From CAYYIS01 sp964470965 (lineage in GTDB: Bacteria > JAAXHH01 > JABIQT01), in NCBI GenBank assembly GCA_964470965.1, contig CAYYIS010000030.1, positions 1 to 64,000 of the forward strand: a DNA stretch of 64,000 nucleotides, in the 5' to 3' direction. Positions 45,871-55,478 of the stretch are shown here, one piece after another (position 1 is the first letter of the stretch; the number at the start of each line of letters is the position of its first letter). The position numbers were made by a program, and so were the translations under genes. The notes beneath the pieces are model-generated. The model saw only the letters and a list, made by a program, of their open reading frames with translations. It was not told where the DNA came from and made no database searches.

Positions 45871-47430
45871 TTAACTTCCAGGTACCACCCGGTCCATGGT
45901 GAGCCCCTCGGGCCTTTTCATATCGTTGTATCTGATCTGCAACTCAATCCCGTTCACACTTCGGGTGAACCCTGCCGCTGGCGACATGGATGTGCACCTT
46001 ATCTCCAGATTATTTGTACCCTGAACGATAGTACTTGCGGGGATTCGAAATCGAAACCAGTGGGCAGACATCCCCAATGGCGCCTGGACGGGGATGCCGG
46101 GAGGCAGTTTAATGGTGAGGGCCCGTTCATCGGTTATTTCGGCATCACAGATCGAAAGCTCATGACCATTGAATCTGAAATCAACCTTATCTTCTATGCA
46201 GAAAAATGAAAACCGTATCGTAAGGTAAGGGTCCCGCAGATCGCCCTCGTCCCTGGATGACTCGATATCATCGGCTACGAATATAGCCAGGGATACCGTA
46301 CCACCTTCTTTTAGCTCGGCGGGAATCTGTCTCTCCGGGGTCGTGGTAGCTTCGGACGGTTTTCCTTCTTTGGGTGCCAGGATGTACCGTTTATCAGAAC
46401 GGCTGTGTACCTCCGGATAGCCCATCTCCCGTAAAACCTGGTATTCTCTGTGGTCGAACGGCCAGGGAAGATAGCCAATGTAAATCCCGGCATATCCCTG
46501 GAAGTCCAACGTTCTGGCCAGCGCACGATACATCTCGATATCCGGCACACCCACTCTATGGTCATATATGCGCCGCGGCGGCCGGTAGAATGCCGCGACA
46601 TGGTGTTTTTCTGCGGCTTGCGCCAACCAGGATGCCTGGATTCCAGTATCCAGAAGGGCCCTCTCATCCTGTGCCACAACATAATCCAGGGCGCCTGCAG
46701 CCAACCACGCCCTTACATCGAGACCCATGGCCAGGTTTACGGTTTCGTCGGCCGAAACCCGGGCCATTAGCGGGATTTCTCGTGCTTGGGACCGCCCGAC
46801 CTCGGCAGCAAGTTGTCGGACCTGGACTACGAAGGCATTCATTATCGGAATATTCCGCTCGATCTCGGATTGCCTGAAGTAATACTTGTCGAACATGAAG
46901 TCTAATTCGATACCGTCAGCCCGATAGTCTTCGAGTACCTCCCGCACGATCGCGAGCTTGTCCTGCCGTACCAGATCACAGGCATAATCATAGCACCACT
47001 TGGCTCTGCCCTGGTCACCAATGCACACCAATTCCCCATGCTGCCACTTCAACAAACCACATCGTTCCCCTCCCGGGGGCGCACTGTCTTGAAGTTTGAG
47101 GCTCGGGAACACACACAGCCCCGTGTTTCTGCCCCGCTTAATCACCTCCGCGAGCTGATCGGTACCCAGCTCTTCGGCAGATTCGACCATCCGCATTATC
47201 CGCCAGTCGATATAGCTATCCCAGACGTCTTTTGACTGGCCAACCACACGGCCTGCTTTGCTCCTGTGAAAATATACGTCACCATAACCGAGACCGAACA
47301 CAAGGCAGTCTACCCCCGTCCCAAGAACCTCATCGACGGGCCGCTGTAACTTGTGTATGCTCACCGGGGGGTCTATCCGTTTGGCATGAAAATGGTGGGC
47401 ATCGTTGTAATAAATCAATCGCGGAACCAT
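45871..47430 (-). CDS. Probable TIM-barrel glycoside hydrolase-like protein
   Basis: The 519-residue protein has barrel-type segments such as RADGIELDFMFDKYYF, the pattern of an acid at a strand end seen in GHL10/DUF4015-type glycosidases. It also has AGIYIGYLPWPFD, followed by a C-terminal beta domain (about 385-519). No signal peptide is seen. The specificity and even the enzymatic nature are unproved. It opens a minus-strand operon with the PhyH-HEAT gene. AAGGGA precedes the ATG. Confidence 0.55.
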   Translation of the reverse strand: MVPRLIYYNDAHHFHAKRIDPPVSIHKLQRPVDEVLGTGVDCLVFGLGYGDVYFHRSKAGRVVGQSKDVWDSYIDWRIMRMVESAEELGTDQLAEVIKRGRNTGLCVFPSLKLQDSAPPGGERCGLLKWQHGELVCIGDQGRAKWCYDYACDLVRQDKLAIVREVLEDYRADGIELDFMFDKYYFRQSEIERNIPIMNAFVVQVRQLAAEVGRSQAREIPLMARVSADETVNLAMGLDVRAWLAAGALDYVVAQDERALLDTGIQASWLAQAAEKHHVAAFYRPPRRIYDHRVGVPDIEMYRALARTLDFQGYAGIYIGYLPWPFDHREYQVLREMGYPEVHSRSDKRYILAPKEGKPSEATTTPERQIPAELKEGGTVSLAIFVADDIESSRDEGDLRDPYLTIRFSFFCIEDKVDFRFNGHELSICDAEITDERALTIKLPPGIPVQAPLGMSAHWFRFRIPASTIVQGTNNLEIRCTSMSPAAGFTRSVNGIELQIRYNDMKRPEGLTMDRVVPGS

Positions 47431-47554
47431 GTGATCCCTTTATCTCTAACTTTAATTCTGATCCATCAGTCCTTGAATAGTTTTATTTTTATTGCTCAAA
47501 TCGTGAAACCGAATTATTTAAACTATATTACACCCGACCTGAGGAGGTTAAAAT

Positions 47555-48277
47555 ATGTCCGAATCCACACTAAAGCAACGCATGCGAAACAAAAATCTTG
47601 TGACAGGCATCGGGGTCGACATGAAACTAACCCAGCAGGATCTTGAAAGAATACTCGACAAAAATCCGTGCGATTTCCTCTCCATAGACAGTCAGCACTC
47701 CGCATTTAACGAGGACAGGCTTGAATCATTCTGTAAATCAGCCCAATCCCTGCAGATTCCGGTTATTTTCCGCATCAAACATACCAGGCATACCTACCTC
47801 ATCGGTAATTATCTCGACCTGGGACCGACCGGCGTACTGGTACCGGAGGTTCGTGAGGAGGCATCTGTAGACGAAGCGATTCGGACATTTTACTATCCCC
47901 AGTTCGGCAAGAGAAGCAGTGGCGGCAGTGCACGATGGGGAATCAATGCGCGCCCGGACCGGCTGGCATACGCTGAGTGGTGGAACGACACCGGTATCTT
48001 ACAGATTCAGCTGGAATCCATCGATGCAGTCGTCAACTGCCGGAAACTGGGTAAAAACGGCGTCGATGCCTTCACATTCGGGCCTAATGATCTGTTATAC
48101 GACATAGAAAGTTATACCGATCCGCCGTTTAAAACGGTGGATCAATGTATAGAACATGTGGTCAGCGAGATGTCGGGAACCGATGTGGCCGTAGGAATCG
48201 GAATTCAACACTCCGGCGATCGGGAAAAATATCTGGATATGGGAGTGACGGTCCTTCAGACTCCTCTGGTGGTATGA
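47555..48277 (+). CDS. HpcH/HpaI-family aldolase
   Basis: The 240-residue protein follows the class II HpaI barrel. It has LSIDSQHSAFN (His of the active site, with Gln in place of the usual Glu), VIFRIKH, GPTGVLVPEVREEA, LQIQLESIDA (metal Glu) and FTFGPNDL (metal Asp). Members cleave 2-keto-3-deoxy sugar acids. GAGGAGG lies before the ATG. It converges on a second member with no base between the stops. Confidence 0.8.
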   Translation: MSESTLKQRMRNKNLVTGIGVDMKLTQQDLERILDKNPCDFLSIDSQHSAFNEDRLESFCKSAQSLQIPVIFRIKHTRHTYLIGNYLDLGPTGVLVPEVREEASVDEAIRTFYYPQFGKRSSGGSARWGINARPDRLAYAEWWNDTGILQIQLESIDAVVNCRKLGKNGVDAFTFGPNDLLYDIESYTDPPFKTVDQCIEHVVSEMSGTDVAVGIGIQHSGDREKYLDMGVTVLQTPLVV

Positions 48278-49087
48278 TTATCCTTCAGTAATCCCTTGAG
48301 CGGGAAGATCATCACCCAGAACTTCATCCAGTTCTTTGCTGCACTGCTCGAGTACTTTCATAAGGTTGAAATCGCCCCCCCACGGAACCATCTGTGCTCC
48401 GAGACTTCGATAGTGAGCTATCTGTTCCGGCGACCCAGCTGTGATTCCCCATCCGATGCTGTGTCGCCTTGCAGCGTCGATCACTTTCCGGATGGCGTCA
48501 TCGAGCGTCAAGTCCGTTTCCCCCACCTCAAGCCGGTGACCGAGGTCGGCAGGACCGATAAAGATTAAATCGATGCCGGGCGTTGAAGCGATGTCATCCA
48601 GATTGTGAAGGGCCTCTAGTGTTTCAATCTGCCCCACGATAAATGTCTCATCCAGAGCATCTGAAAGATATGAGGACGGAGTGGTGTGAAAGTGATCCAC
48701 TCCAAAGTCAGCGTCCATTCCGGCCCCGTCAATGCCGCGGTTTCCCAACGGCGGAAATTTTGTGCAATCGACCACGTGTTTCGCCACCTCCCCGTCGGAC
48801 ATGAACGGAACCATAAAACCTGCCGCACCATCTTCCAGGTACCTGTATAATCCAGTTCGCTCGAGGGTTGGTGTCCGAATCATGCAGTCTATGTCATATT
48901 TGTGGCACAGAGCAATGATCGCTTGCACTTCACGTGCGTCCATAGCCCTGTGCTCCAGGTCAAACCAAATACCATCATAGTTATAATAGGAAGCGTATCT
49001 CACGAAGAAAGGCAAGAAATGGCCCATGCCTGCCATCCGGGCAAACTGGCCACTTTTTAGTTTTGCAAGAACCCTGCTCTTACGCAT
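48278..49087 (-). CDS. HpcH/HpaI-family aldolase
   Basis: The 269-residue protein has the canonical pattern DGIWFDLEHRAMD, CMIRTPTLER, AAGFMVPFMSDGE, VGQIETLEAL (metal Glu) and DLIFIGPADLGHRL (metal Asp). It probably splits a 2-keto-3-deoxy-aldonate to pyruvate and an aldehyde. AAAGGA precedes the ATG. It is divergent from an enolase-superfamily gene and convergent with the other aldolase, from which it differs clearly in sequence. Confidence 0.88.
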   Translation of the reverse strand: MRKSRVLAKLKSGQFARMAGMGHFLPFFVRYASYYNYDGIWFDLEHRAMDAREVQAIIALCHKYDIDCMIRTPTLERTGLYRYLEDGAAGFMVPFMSDGEVAKHVVDCTKFPPLGNRGIDGAGMDADFGVDHFHTTPSSYLSDALDETFIVGQIETLEALHNLDDIASTPGIDLIFIGPADLGHRLEVGETDLTLDDAIRKVIDAARRHSIGWGITAGSPEQIAHYRSLGAQMVPWGGDFNLMKVLEQCSKELDEVLGDDLPAQGITEG

Positions 49088-49286
49088 CGGTATCCTTTCA
49101 CGGTGTCGAACCGACCGGAATGTCCGGAGTTTGGGAATGTTTTGTGATGAAAGAGGTGCAGCGGCTGTTATTGTAGTTGATGATCTGGTTTAGGACAAGA
49201 TTTTTGTACGCAATCGTAAAAAGACCTGTACATTAGGACAAGCTCTGACAAAGGCCCCACTTCCGAAATTCCTTGAGGAGATCTCT

Positions 49287-50519
49287 ATGAAAATTACAGA
49301 TGTGGAAATAATCCCGATTTACCCGAGACTGGCAAGGCGTTATGAAACTCGAAAAACTGACCTCTATGGAATCGATGCCCGGACAGTTTTTAAAGTTACA
49401 ACCGATAATGGAATTACGGGATACGGCGATCAGCGAGTGCGTCCCTTTAGCCAGCCTGATCCCGGTAAATACAAGCACCTGGCGGGCAGCAATCCCTTTG
49501 ACTATATCAACAACCTCCAACCGTTCGACTCCGGTTTAAACTGTGCGCTTTACGATGTGATGGGTAAACATCTCGATGTGCCCGCGCATAAGCTGATGGG
49601 CGAAAAACTCCGGGACTGGGTGCCCGTGGCCGCCTGGACAAGACCGGCATCACCGCTTCATTTCCAACAGGAGATCCAACGGGCCGCCAGTGAGGGATAT
49701 CGCGTCTTCAAAATGCACACGAGTTCCTATTTCGATGTATTCGAGCAGACCAGAATGGCAGAGGAGGTCGCCCCGCAGGGATTCAAGATCCACTATGATT
49801 TCAACTCCAACCGGTCCATCGGCGTTGCGATCCCCATCATAAAAGAATTGGAAGAGAATCATCCGGTCGTAGGATATATCGAAGACCCGCTGATGCGACA
49901 CGATCTCGATGGATGGCGTCGGGTGCGGGAAGCTACCGGTTTACCGACAATCATGCATGGTACGCCATTCGGTGGTATCCAGGAAATCATATTCAGCCAG
50001 GCAGACATCTACATGATCGGCGGCAGCATGGGGGATACAATGGCCACCGGTTTTGCCTATGGGAAAGCCAACATCCAGGTGATCCTGCAATTCGAAGGCG
50101 GAACGCTCGGGAAGGCGATGGCAATGCATATGGCCTCCGTGCTTCCGTCCCATACCGCCCATTCGATAAACCTGGATGACCAGTACGAGGAAGACATTAC
50201 CACCAAAACCATACCGGTCGTTGAAGGTTCCTCGCCCGTGCCGGAGGGCCCCGGCCTCGGATATGAGGTGGATGAAGACGCACTGCACCGTCTTGCGTCA
50301 CAAAAACTGGTCGAACCGCCCAAGCACGTGGGGAGCCTCACACTCCCCTACGGAGCAAGGTATTTTGGCCCCGGCTATATCTCACCCACAACCGTGACAG
50401 GCCGGGAAGAAGGGGATATACGTGGATTCACCTCTGAAATTTGGGAGGATGATGGTTCGGAAAACTTCCAAAAAGTTTACGAGAGTGTCCAGGAGAGGGG
50501 TGTCCACCGGAATGATTAA
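49287..50519 (+). CDS. Enolase-superfamily protein with a variant third metal ligand
   Basis: The 410-residue protein keeps D171 (HYDFN) and E199 (YIEDPLM) of the metal site. The third position reads H224 (TIMHGTP) rather than Glu. A catalytic Lys lies in VFKMHTS. It is longer at the C-terminus than its relative at 42746. Sugar-acid dehydratases of this family include members with Asn or His at the third site. GAGGAG lies six bases before the ATG. Substrate unknown. Confidence 0.82.
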   Translation: MKITDVEIIPIYPRLARRYETRKTDLYGIDARTVFKVTTDNGITGYGDQRVRPFSQPDPGKYKHLAGSNPFDYINNLQPFDSGLNCALYDVMGKHLDVPAHKLMGEKLRDWVPVAAWTRPASPLHFQQEIQRAASEGYRVFKMHTSSYFDVFEQTRMAEEVAPQGFKIHYDFNSNRSIGVAIPIIKELEENHPVVGYIEDPLMRHDLDGWRRVREATGLPTIMHGTPFGGIQEIIFSQADIYMIGGSMGDTMATGFAYGKANIQVILQFEGGTLGKAMAMHMASVLPSHTAHSINLDDQYEEDITTKTIPVVEGSSPVPEGPGLGYEVDEDALHRLASQKLVEPPKHVGSLTLPYGARYFGPGYISPTTVTGREEGDIRGFTSEIWEDDGSENFQKVYESVQERGVHRND

Positions 50520-50569
50520 GGCACACTGCCGATAAAAATCGTGGGATTGTCAGACAACTGCCGCAGGCT

Positions 50570-50598
50570 CCGTCCCGCAAGGTAACCCGTCGGGACGG
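50570..50598. repeat. Inverted repeat between convergent genes
   Basis: CCGTCCCG and CGGGACGG pair over 8 bp around a 13-base loop that contains GGTAACC. It is followed by AAGGTTAC rather than a T-run. It may serve as an RNA structure that ends or protects both convergent transcripts. Confidence 0.4.
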
Positions 50599-50745
50599 CA
50601 AGGTTACGTGCTTCCGCAAAGCATCGATGTGCGGTTCAGCGTTCAAATGATACGGTATCCGGTCCTCACCGTTTCAGCAATACATCCATCCGATGTTGAT
50701 ATCGTACACCGGCGATAACCATTGCTCAGGGTTCGAGCAAACCTT

Positions 50746-52494
50746 TCAGAAACTGCGATCCACGCCTATAGCTTCCTTACCGATATAAATATCACAATAG
50801 GAGGTATTATTGTTGTACAGCGGATAATTTCCCCAGCGGTCCACAGGTAGCCCCTTCACCCAGGGTTTCCGCAGTTGATAGTCCAACACATGCCACAGAA
50901 ACACGCCGCCCGCGTCCTTCGCAAGGATTCGCTCCGCCTCATCGTAAAGTACCATGCGCTTATCCTGGTCCAGCTCCTGGACGGCCCGATCCACCAGTTC
51001 GTCGAACCGCTCATTTTTCCAATCGTGACGGCTGTATCCCTTAGGCTGGGAATGCCATACCAGGCTCAACATGTTATGCGGATCCGGGAAATCGTAGGTG
51101 AACATGATAGTACTCAAAGGGATCGCCCAATCCTTCATCTGTACCTCGTAGGTAGTTCGATCCATGTTTCTGATGTCAAGGTCGATATTCAGGTTGTCCT
51201 TCAACATCTGCTGAATCGCCTGAGCTGCCACGCCTTCAGGCGAGGTGGGCGGCTGACTCTTCAACCACAGTTCCGTGGCAGGAAAACCACGCCCCCCGGG
51301 GTATCCTGCAGAAGACAGCAACCTCCGGGCATTGTCCGGATCGAAAGCCTGAAACTGTTTGTATTTATCTCCCACATATCCTGGATAATGCAGGGGAAGC
51401 ATGGTATATGCAGGCACCATCATACCCCTGAGTACCACATTCGCAATGGCTTCCTGGTCAATAGCCTGTGCAACGGCCCGTCTCACAAGCGCATCATCGA
51501 AGGGTGGTTGATGGGTCCGAAAGTAAAGATATACAGTAGCGAGTCGATCCCAGGACCACAACTCATCTTTTAGCACAGGATCCTTCTGGATTCGTTCAAG
51601 TTCCACTGGCGGCACCATGACTATATCGGACTCGTTACTTTCATAAGGCAACACTCCGGTCTTACCCGACGCCCCCCCGGCTTCCAGTGTCTGATCAAAG
51701 ACCCGGATTATTTTACGAAGGTAGGCGGGATTAGGCCCGGCATAATAGGGATTCAGACCAAACGTCATAGAATGACCCCGGGTCCACGTTTCCAATTGAA
51801 AGGCCGAGTTGCTGATGCAATTGCCCGCCATCGTCCAATCGCTTCCGTACTTCTCCACCTGCCATCTCGGTACAGGCGCAGTGGTAGGATATGACACGAT
51901 ATAGGGAAGAATCGCACAGGGCTCTTCCGTTTCTATCTGAAGGGTGAGATCATCTATGGCCCGCACACCAACCCCGTCAGCATGATCTACATCTCCCTGG
52001 TTAAACGCCCGTGCCCCTTTGATGTCATAGTAGAAAAAAGCGTAGACGGCCGCTTCCTCCGGATCGAGCATTCGCTTGAACATATATTCAAAATCATGTG
52101 CCGTTACCGGCCTGTTGTCGCTCCATCTGCCGTCAGGCTGTAAATAGAAGGTCCAGGTTTTCCCATCATCCGACACTTCCCAATCCCTTGCAGCGCCCGG
52201 TATCAACTCGTTGTTATGGCTTAGCATACACAGGCGTTCAAACAGGAATTCACTCAGTCCCGAATGATAAATATCGATCGACACATCCATATGAGATGGT
52301 TCATATCCCAGGTAACGAAATACCTGGTACTCCGGCGGTGCGGCATCAGCAGGCAGAGGTCTTGCCACGCCTGCATCGGGAGCTATGAATGTACCGATGT
52401 CACCCGTTTCGCTGCTCCCACACGAAATGATACAGCCGATGGCGGCGATAAAGATTACTTGGCATGTCAAATATTTAGAAGGTATGGTATTCAC
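50746..52494 (-). CDS. Peptide/oligosaccharide-type ABC binding lipoprotein
   Basis: The 582-residue SBP_bac_5 protein has a lipoprotein signal (FIAAIGCIISC). Family motifs include ARDWEVSDDGKTWTFYLQPDGRWSD, AHDFEYMFKRMLDP and LVRRAVAQAIDQEAIANVVL. It binds peptides, nickel or sugars outside the membrane and delivers them to an ABC importer. None is encoded in the window. The start is GTG at 52494, just after the UxuA-like stop, so the two genes are co-transcribed. Confidence 0.88.
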   Translation of the reverse strand: MNTIPSKYLTCQVIFIAAIGCIISCGSSETGDIGTFIAPDAGVARPLPADAAPPEYQVFRYLGYEPSHMDVSIDIYHSGLSEFLFERLCMLSHNNELIPGAARDWEVSDDGKTWTFYLQPDGRWSDNRPVTAHDFEYMFKRMLDPEEAAVYAFFYYDIKGARAFNQGDVDHADGVGVRAIDDLTLQIETEEPCAILPYIVSYPTTAPVPRWQVEKYGSDWTMAGNCISNSAFQLETWTRGHSMTFGLNPYYAGPNPAYLRKIIRVFDQTLEAGGASGKTGVLPYESNESDIVMVPPVELERIQKDPVLKDELWSWDRLATVYLYFRTHQPPFDDALVRRAVAQAIDQEAIANVVLRGMMVPAYTMLPLHYPGYVGDKYKQFQAFDPDNARRLLSSAGYPGGRGFPATELWLKSQPPTSPEGVAAQAIQQMLKDNLNIDLDIRNMDRTTYEVQMKDWAIPLSTIMFTYDFPDPHNMLSLVWHSQPKGYSRHDWKNERFDELVDRAVQELDQDKRMVLYDEAERILAKDAGGVFLWHVLDYQLRKPWVKGLPVDRWGNYPLYNNNTSYCDIYIGKEAIGVDRSF

Positions 52495-52495
52495 C

Positions 52496-53464
52496 TCATC
52501 TGTAGACAGTTTGTATCAGTGCCCGGATGTATCCTGTCGCGAAAGCATGGCCCTCACGGCCTTCACGATCCCCCGGTATGCCAGGGGTATGATCCATCAT
52601 AAAGGGACCATTGAACCCCGCTTCTTTGTAGGTTTCCATCGCCTTGACCATGTCGATGTCACCCTCATCAAGGAACACCTCTTGGAAAAACGTCAGACCG
52701 CCTCCTGGCCGTGCTTCCTTGTTACCATGTATGTTCCTGAAGTGGACATAAACGATTTTACCCAATCCACCGATATCCCGAATCGTATCGAAGACATTCA
52801 CCCCCATCTCTGTAACACATCCCTGGCAGAACAGCATGGCATTCGAATCACTCGGAACCAGATCAAATATACGTTTGTACTGATCAATGGTCGAGACGAT
52901 ACGAGCTGCCCCACCCAGTGGTTCCGGGATGGGCGGGTCATCGGGATGCAGGGCCATTCTGACATTATTTTCCTCAGCGACAGGAATGATTCGCTCCAGA
53001 AAATACTGAAAGTTTGCCCACATCGCCTCTTCGTCTATCCGCTTATCAGGAAAATCATGTGACTCCTGGATGTGCTCATCATAATGCCACGTGCTGTATT
53101 CCGCACCGCCCCGGCCGTTCGTTGCCGGCGTACGGAAATTTCCGATGGGTTTGAAATTATAACCGAGGGTAGGTACGCCGACCTCTCCCATCGCGCGGAG
53201 CATCTTCTTCCATTCTTCTATTTTCCGGTTCCTGCCGGGAAGAGCAAGGGTAATTTCATCAGGGCCTTTTGCCGCTATATTATACAGAGTGAGGCCGTGT
53301 GCCTCCGCCATGCGTTTCATATCCTTGAAGTAATCCGTGTACTGCTGTTTAGACCTAAAAGTGGGCGGAGGATAAATGGTGAGATAGTCTACTCCGATAG
53401 CTTTATAAAACTGGAGCGTTTCATCTGTAACCCGTTCGGCGGGCAGCTGATCCTGAATGAACAT
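52496..53464 (-). CDS. Mannonate dehydratase-like TIM-barrel enzyme
   Basis: The 322-residue protein has the UxuA metal-site pattern: MALHPDDPPIPEPLGG, LFCQGCVTEMG, YVHFRNIHG and FMMDHTPGIPGDREG. UxuA dehydrates D-mannonate to 2-keto-3-deoxygluconate. The length is a little short of E. coli UxuA (about 394). It shares a transcript with the binding lipoprotein downstream. With the uxaB-like reductase and the two aldolases this supports uronate breakdown, although a different aldonate is possible. Confidence 0.8.
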   Translation of the reverse strand: MFIQDQLPAERVTDETLQFYKAIGVDYLTIYPPPTFRSKQQYTDYFKDMKRMAEAHGLTLYNIAAKGPDEITLALPGRNRKIEEWKKMLRAMGEVGVPTLGYNFKPIGNFRTPATNGRGGAEYSTWHYDEHIQESHDFPDKRIDEEAMWANFQYFLERIIPVAEENNVRMALHPDDPPIPEPLGGAARIVSTIDQYKRIFDLVPSDSNAMLFCQGCVTEMGVNVFDTIRDIGGLGKIVYVHFRNIHGNKEARPGGGLTFFQEVFLDEGDIDMVKAMETYKEAGFNGPFMMDHTPGIPGDREGREGHAFATGYIRALIQTVYR

Positions 53465-53663
53465 TCAAATTCCCGGTTTAATCGTCAGCATAGCTCTTGT
53501 AACCGATAACTTACGATTCCTGCAGAGACTGTCAACATACAATCGCTCTGCCTGAACACGGGATCAATACAGATACCTGAAAGAATTCCTTGCCTTTCAT
53601 TGCTCCTGCCGACAGTTTCAAACTAAATATCCCTCCTCTTAACAACCATTCAAGGAGTACAGT

Positions 53664-55400
53664 GTGTCAGAAACCATTCGGGTCACCTCTCCGATGGCGC
53701 CACCGCCATGGGCGGTCATGGAACGAGAACTGCTACGAACCGTCTCCGCTGCATGTATTGAATTCTATGATAAATACTTCGATGACCGTGGATTTATGCT
53801 GTGCGTACCCAGATGGGGGGGAGATGATGGTCCCGACGACGCTATCGAGAACCTGACAGGATGGCCAATTCTCTATGCGTTGGGTGGTCCCGATATCCTT
53901 CTGGATATGTGCAAACATGCTCAGGACGGCCATATCCTGCAGTATACGGAAGCCAAGACCGTAGAAGTGCCGTTTGCGCTTGATGGTATGTACTATAAAG
54001 AGTTTCCGACCATGTGTGACTGGTTACATAACGGGGAGAGTATGTCCGTATTCGGAGCGTTGGGACTGTGTGATCACAGGGACCGCGATTATCTGCGACG
54101 ACTGAAGCGCTGGGCGGCACTCTACATGGCCGAAGATCCGGAAGCACCAAACTATGACCCCGAACACAAAATCATCCGCAGCCTCTTTAACGGCAGCCGC
54201 GGGCCTATGCTCCGTAAAGCCACGGCACTGGACTGGGCCGGCGATCCTATAGAGGAAAACAGGTTCCACCTCCTGCACGGAGAGCGGAATTATCAGGAGA
54301 TGCTTGACCATTTCAAGGATTATACGGATGTGGTGGGGGACCACCCGTCCAACTTGGTGGCTACCAGCCTGGGATTCGATGCCTATGCGGCCACCGGAAA
54401 GGAAAAATACCGCGACTGGGTGCTCGAATATACCGATGCCTGGGTGGAACGGGCGGAAGAAAACAACGGGATTTTGCCTTCAAATATCGGTCTCGACGGA
54501 ACGATTGGCGGGTCATGCGACGGTAAGTGGTACGGAGGCTGTTATGGCTGGGGATTCACCACCGTCGTACCCCAGAATGGTGAACTGGCGCACCGAAATA
54601 CCGTTCAACTGGGTATCGCCGGATTCAACAACGCATATCTTCTGACAGGCGACAGTAAATATCCGGCTACCTGGCGAAATATGATTGAGGCGGTCAACGC
54701 AAACAGCAAGACAATCGACGGGCAGACCATGTATCCCCGCATGTTTGGTGATGACGGTTGGTACCACTACAGCCCCCATCCCTACGAGACTGGGGCGCTG
54801 GATGTATATTATTGGACCATGGATCATCACGAGGACAAAGCCCGGGTGGCGGATCATCCATGGATCACATTCCTGGACGGGCACAACAACGATTATCCGA
54901 TGACAGCCATGGCCCGGGACTTCGGTACGGTACGTCAAAAAATCGAGCTGGTACACAACGATCCCACGACACCGGACACCCGGTTGTCAGATAATCCGAA
55001 TCCGTACAACCCCGCTGTCGTAGGGTCCCTATTCCAGCTCATGTGCGGTGGACCGGCGCCTTACAGGTCACAGGCGGTAAACAGCCGCTTCTGGTATTTC
55101 GATCCTGAAAATCGGCGCCCCGGTGTTCCGGAAGATGTCGCGGTTCTCGTTGAGGAGCTAGGGGCCGAAGATGCGGTGGTGACCCTTGTCAATATCGACC
55201 AGATAGAATCGCGTGAGGTAATCGTTCAAGGTGGTGCTTATGGCGAGCATCGCTGCGAGACCGTGACAATAGACGGTGAAGAGACTCAAGTGGACGCTAA
55301 ATTCTTTTCAGTCAATCTTGATCCCGGTGCAGGGTGCCGGATGCGCGTAAAGATGTCCAGATACGCAAATCAACCGTCCTTTGTGCATCCGTGGGAATAG
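53664..55400 (+). CDS. Large probable alpha/alpha-barrel protein, unknown function
   Basis: The 578-residue protein is rich in Trp and Tyr. Helical repeats include FGALGLCDHRDRDYLRRLKR, LDHFKDYTDVVGDHPSNLVA and NNGILPSNIGLDGTIGG. The look is of a six-hairpin glycosidase, with a short beta domain after about residue 480. I cannot assign a family or name catalytic residues. The start is GTG with AAGGAG six bases upstream. No signal peptide. It stands alone between the uxuA-like gene and the MATE gene. Confidence 0.6.
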   Translation: MSETIRVTSPMAPPPWAVMERELLRTVSAACIEFYDKYFDDRGFMLCVPRWGGDDGPDDAIENLTGWPILYALGGPDILLDMCKHAQDGHILQYTEAKTVEVPFALDGMYYKEFPTMCDWLHNGESMSVFGALGLCDHRDRDYLRRLKRWAALYMAEDPEAPNYDPEHKIIRSLFNGSRGPMLRKATALDWAGDPIEENRFHLLHGERNYQEMLDHFKDYTDVVGDHPSNLVATSLGFDAYAATGKEKYRDWVLEYTDAWVERAEENNGILPSNIGLDGTIGGSCDGKWYGGCYGWGFTTVVPQNGELAHRNTVQLGIAGFNNAYLLTGDSKYPATWRNMIEAVNANSKTIDGQTMYPRMFGDDGWYHYSPHPYETGALDVYYWTMDHHEDKARVADHPWITFLDGHNNDYPMTAMARDFGTVRQKIELVHNDPTTPDTRLSDNPNPYNPAVVGSLFQLMCGGPAPYRSQAVNSRFWYFDPENRRPGVPEDVAVLVEELGAEDAVVTLVNIDQIESREVIVQGGAYGEHRCETVTIDGEETQVDAKFFSVNLDPGAGCRMRVKMSRYANQPSFVHPWE

Positions 55401-55478
55401 ATCCACCGGAGCAGCGGACCCGGGCGGTCCCGTGTTAAACACGATTTCCTGGTGTTTCTAACATACCGCGACATCAGC

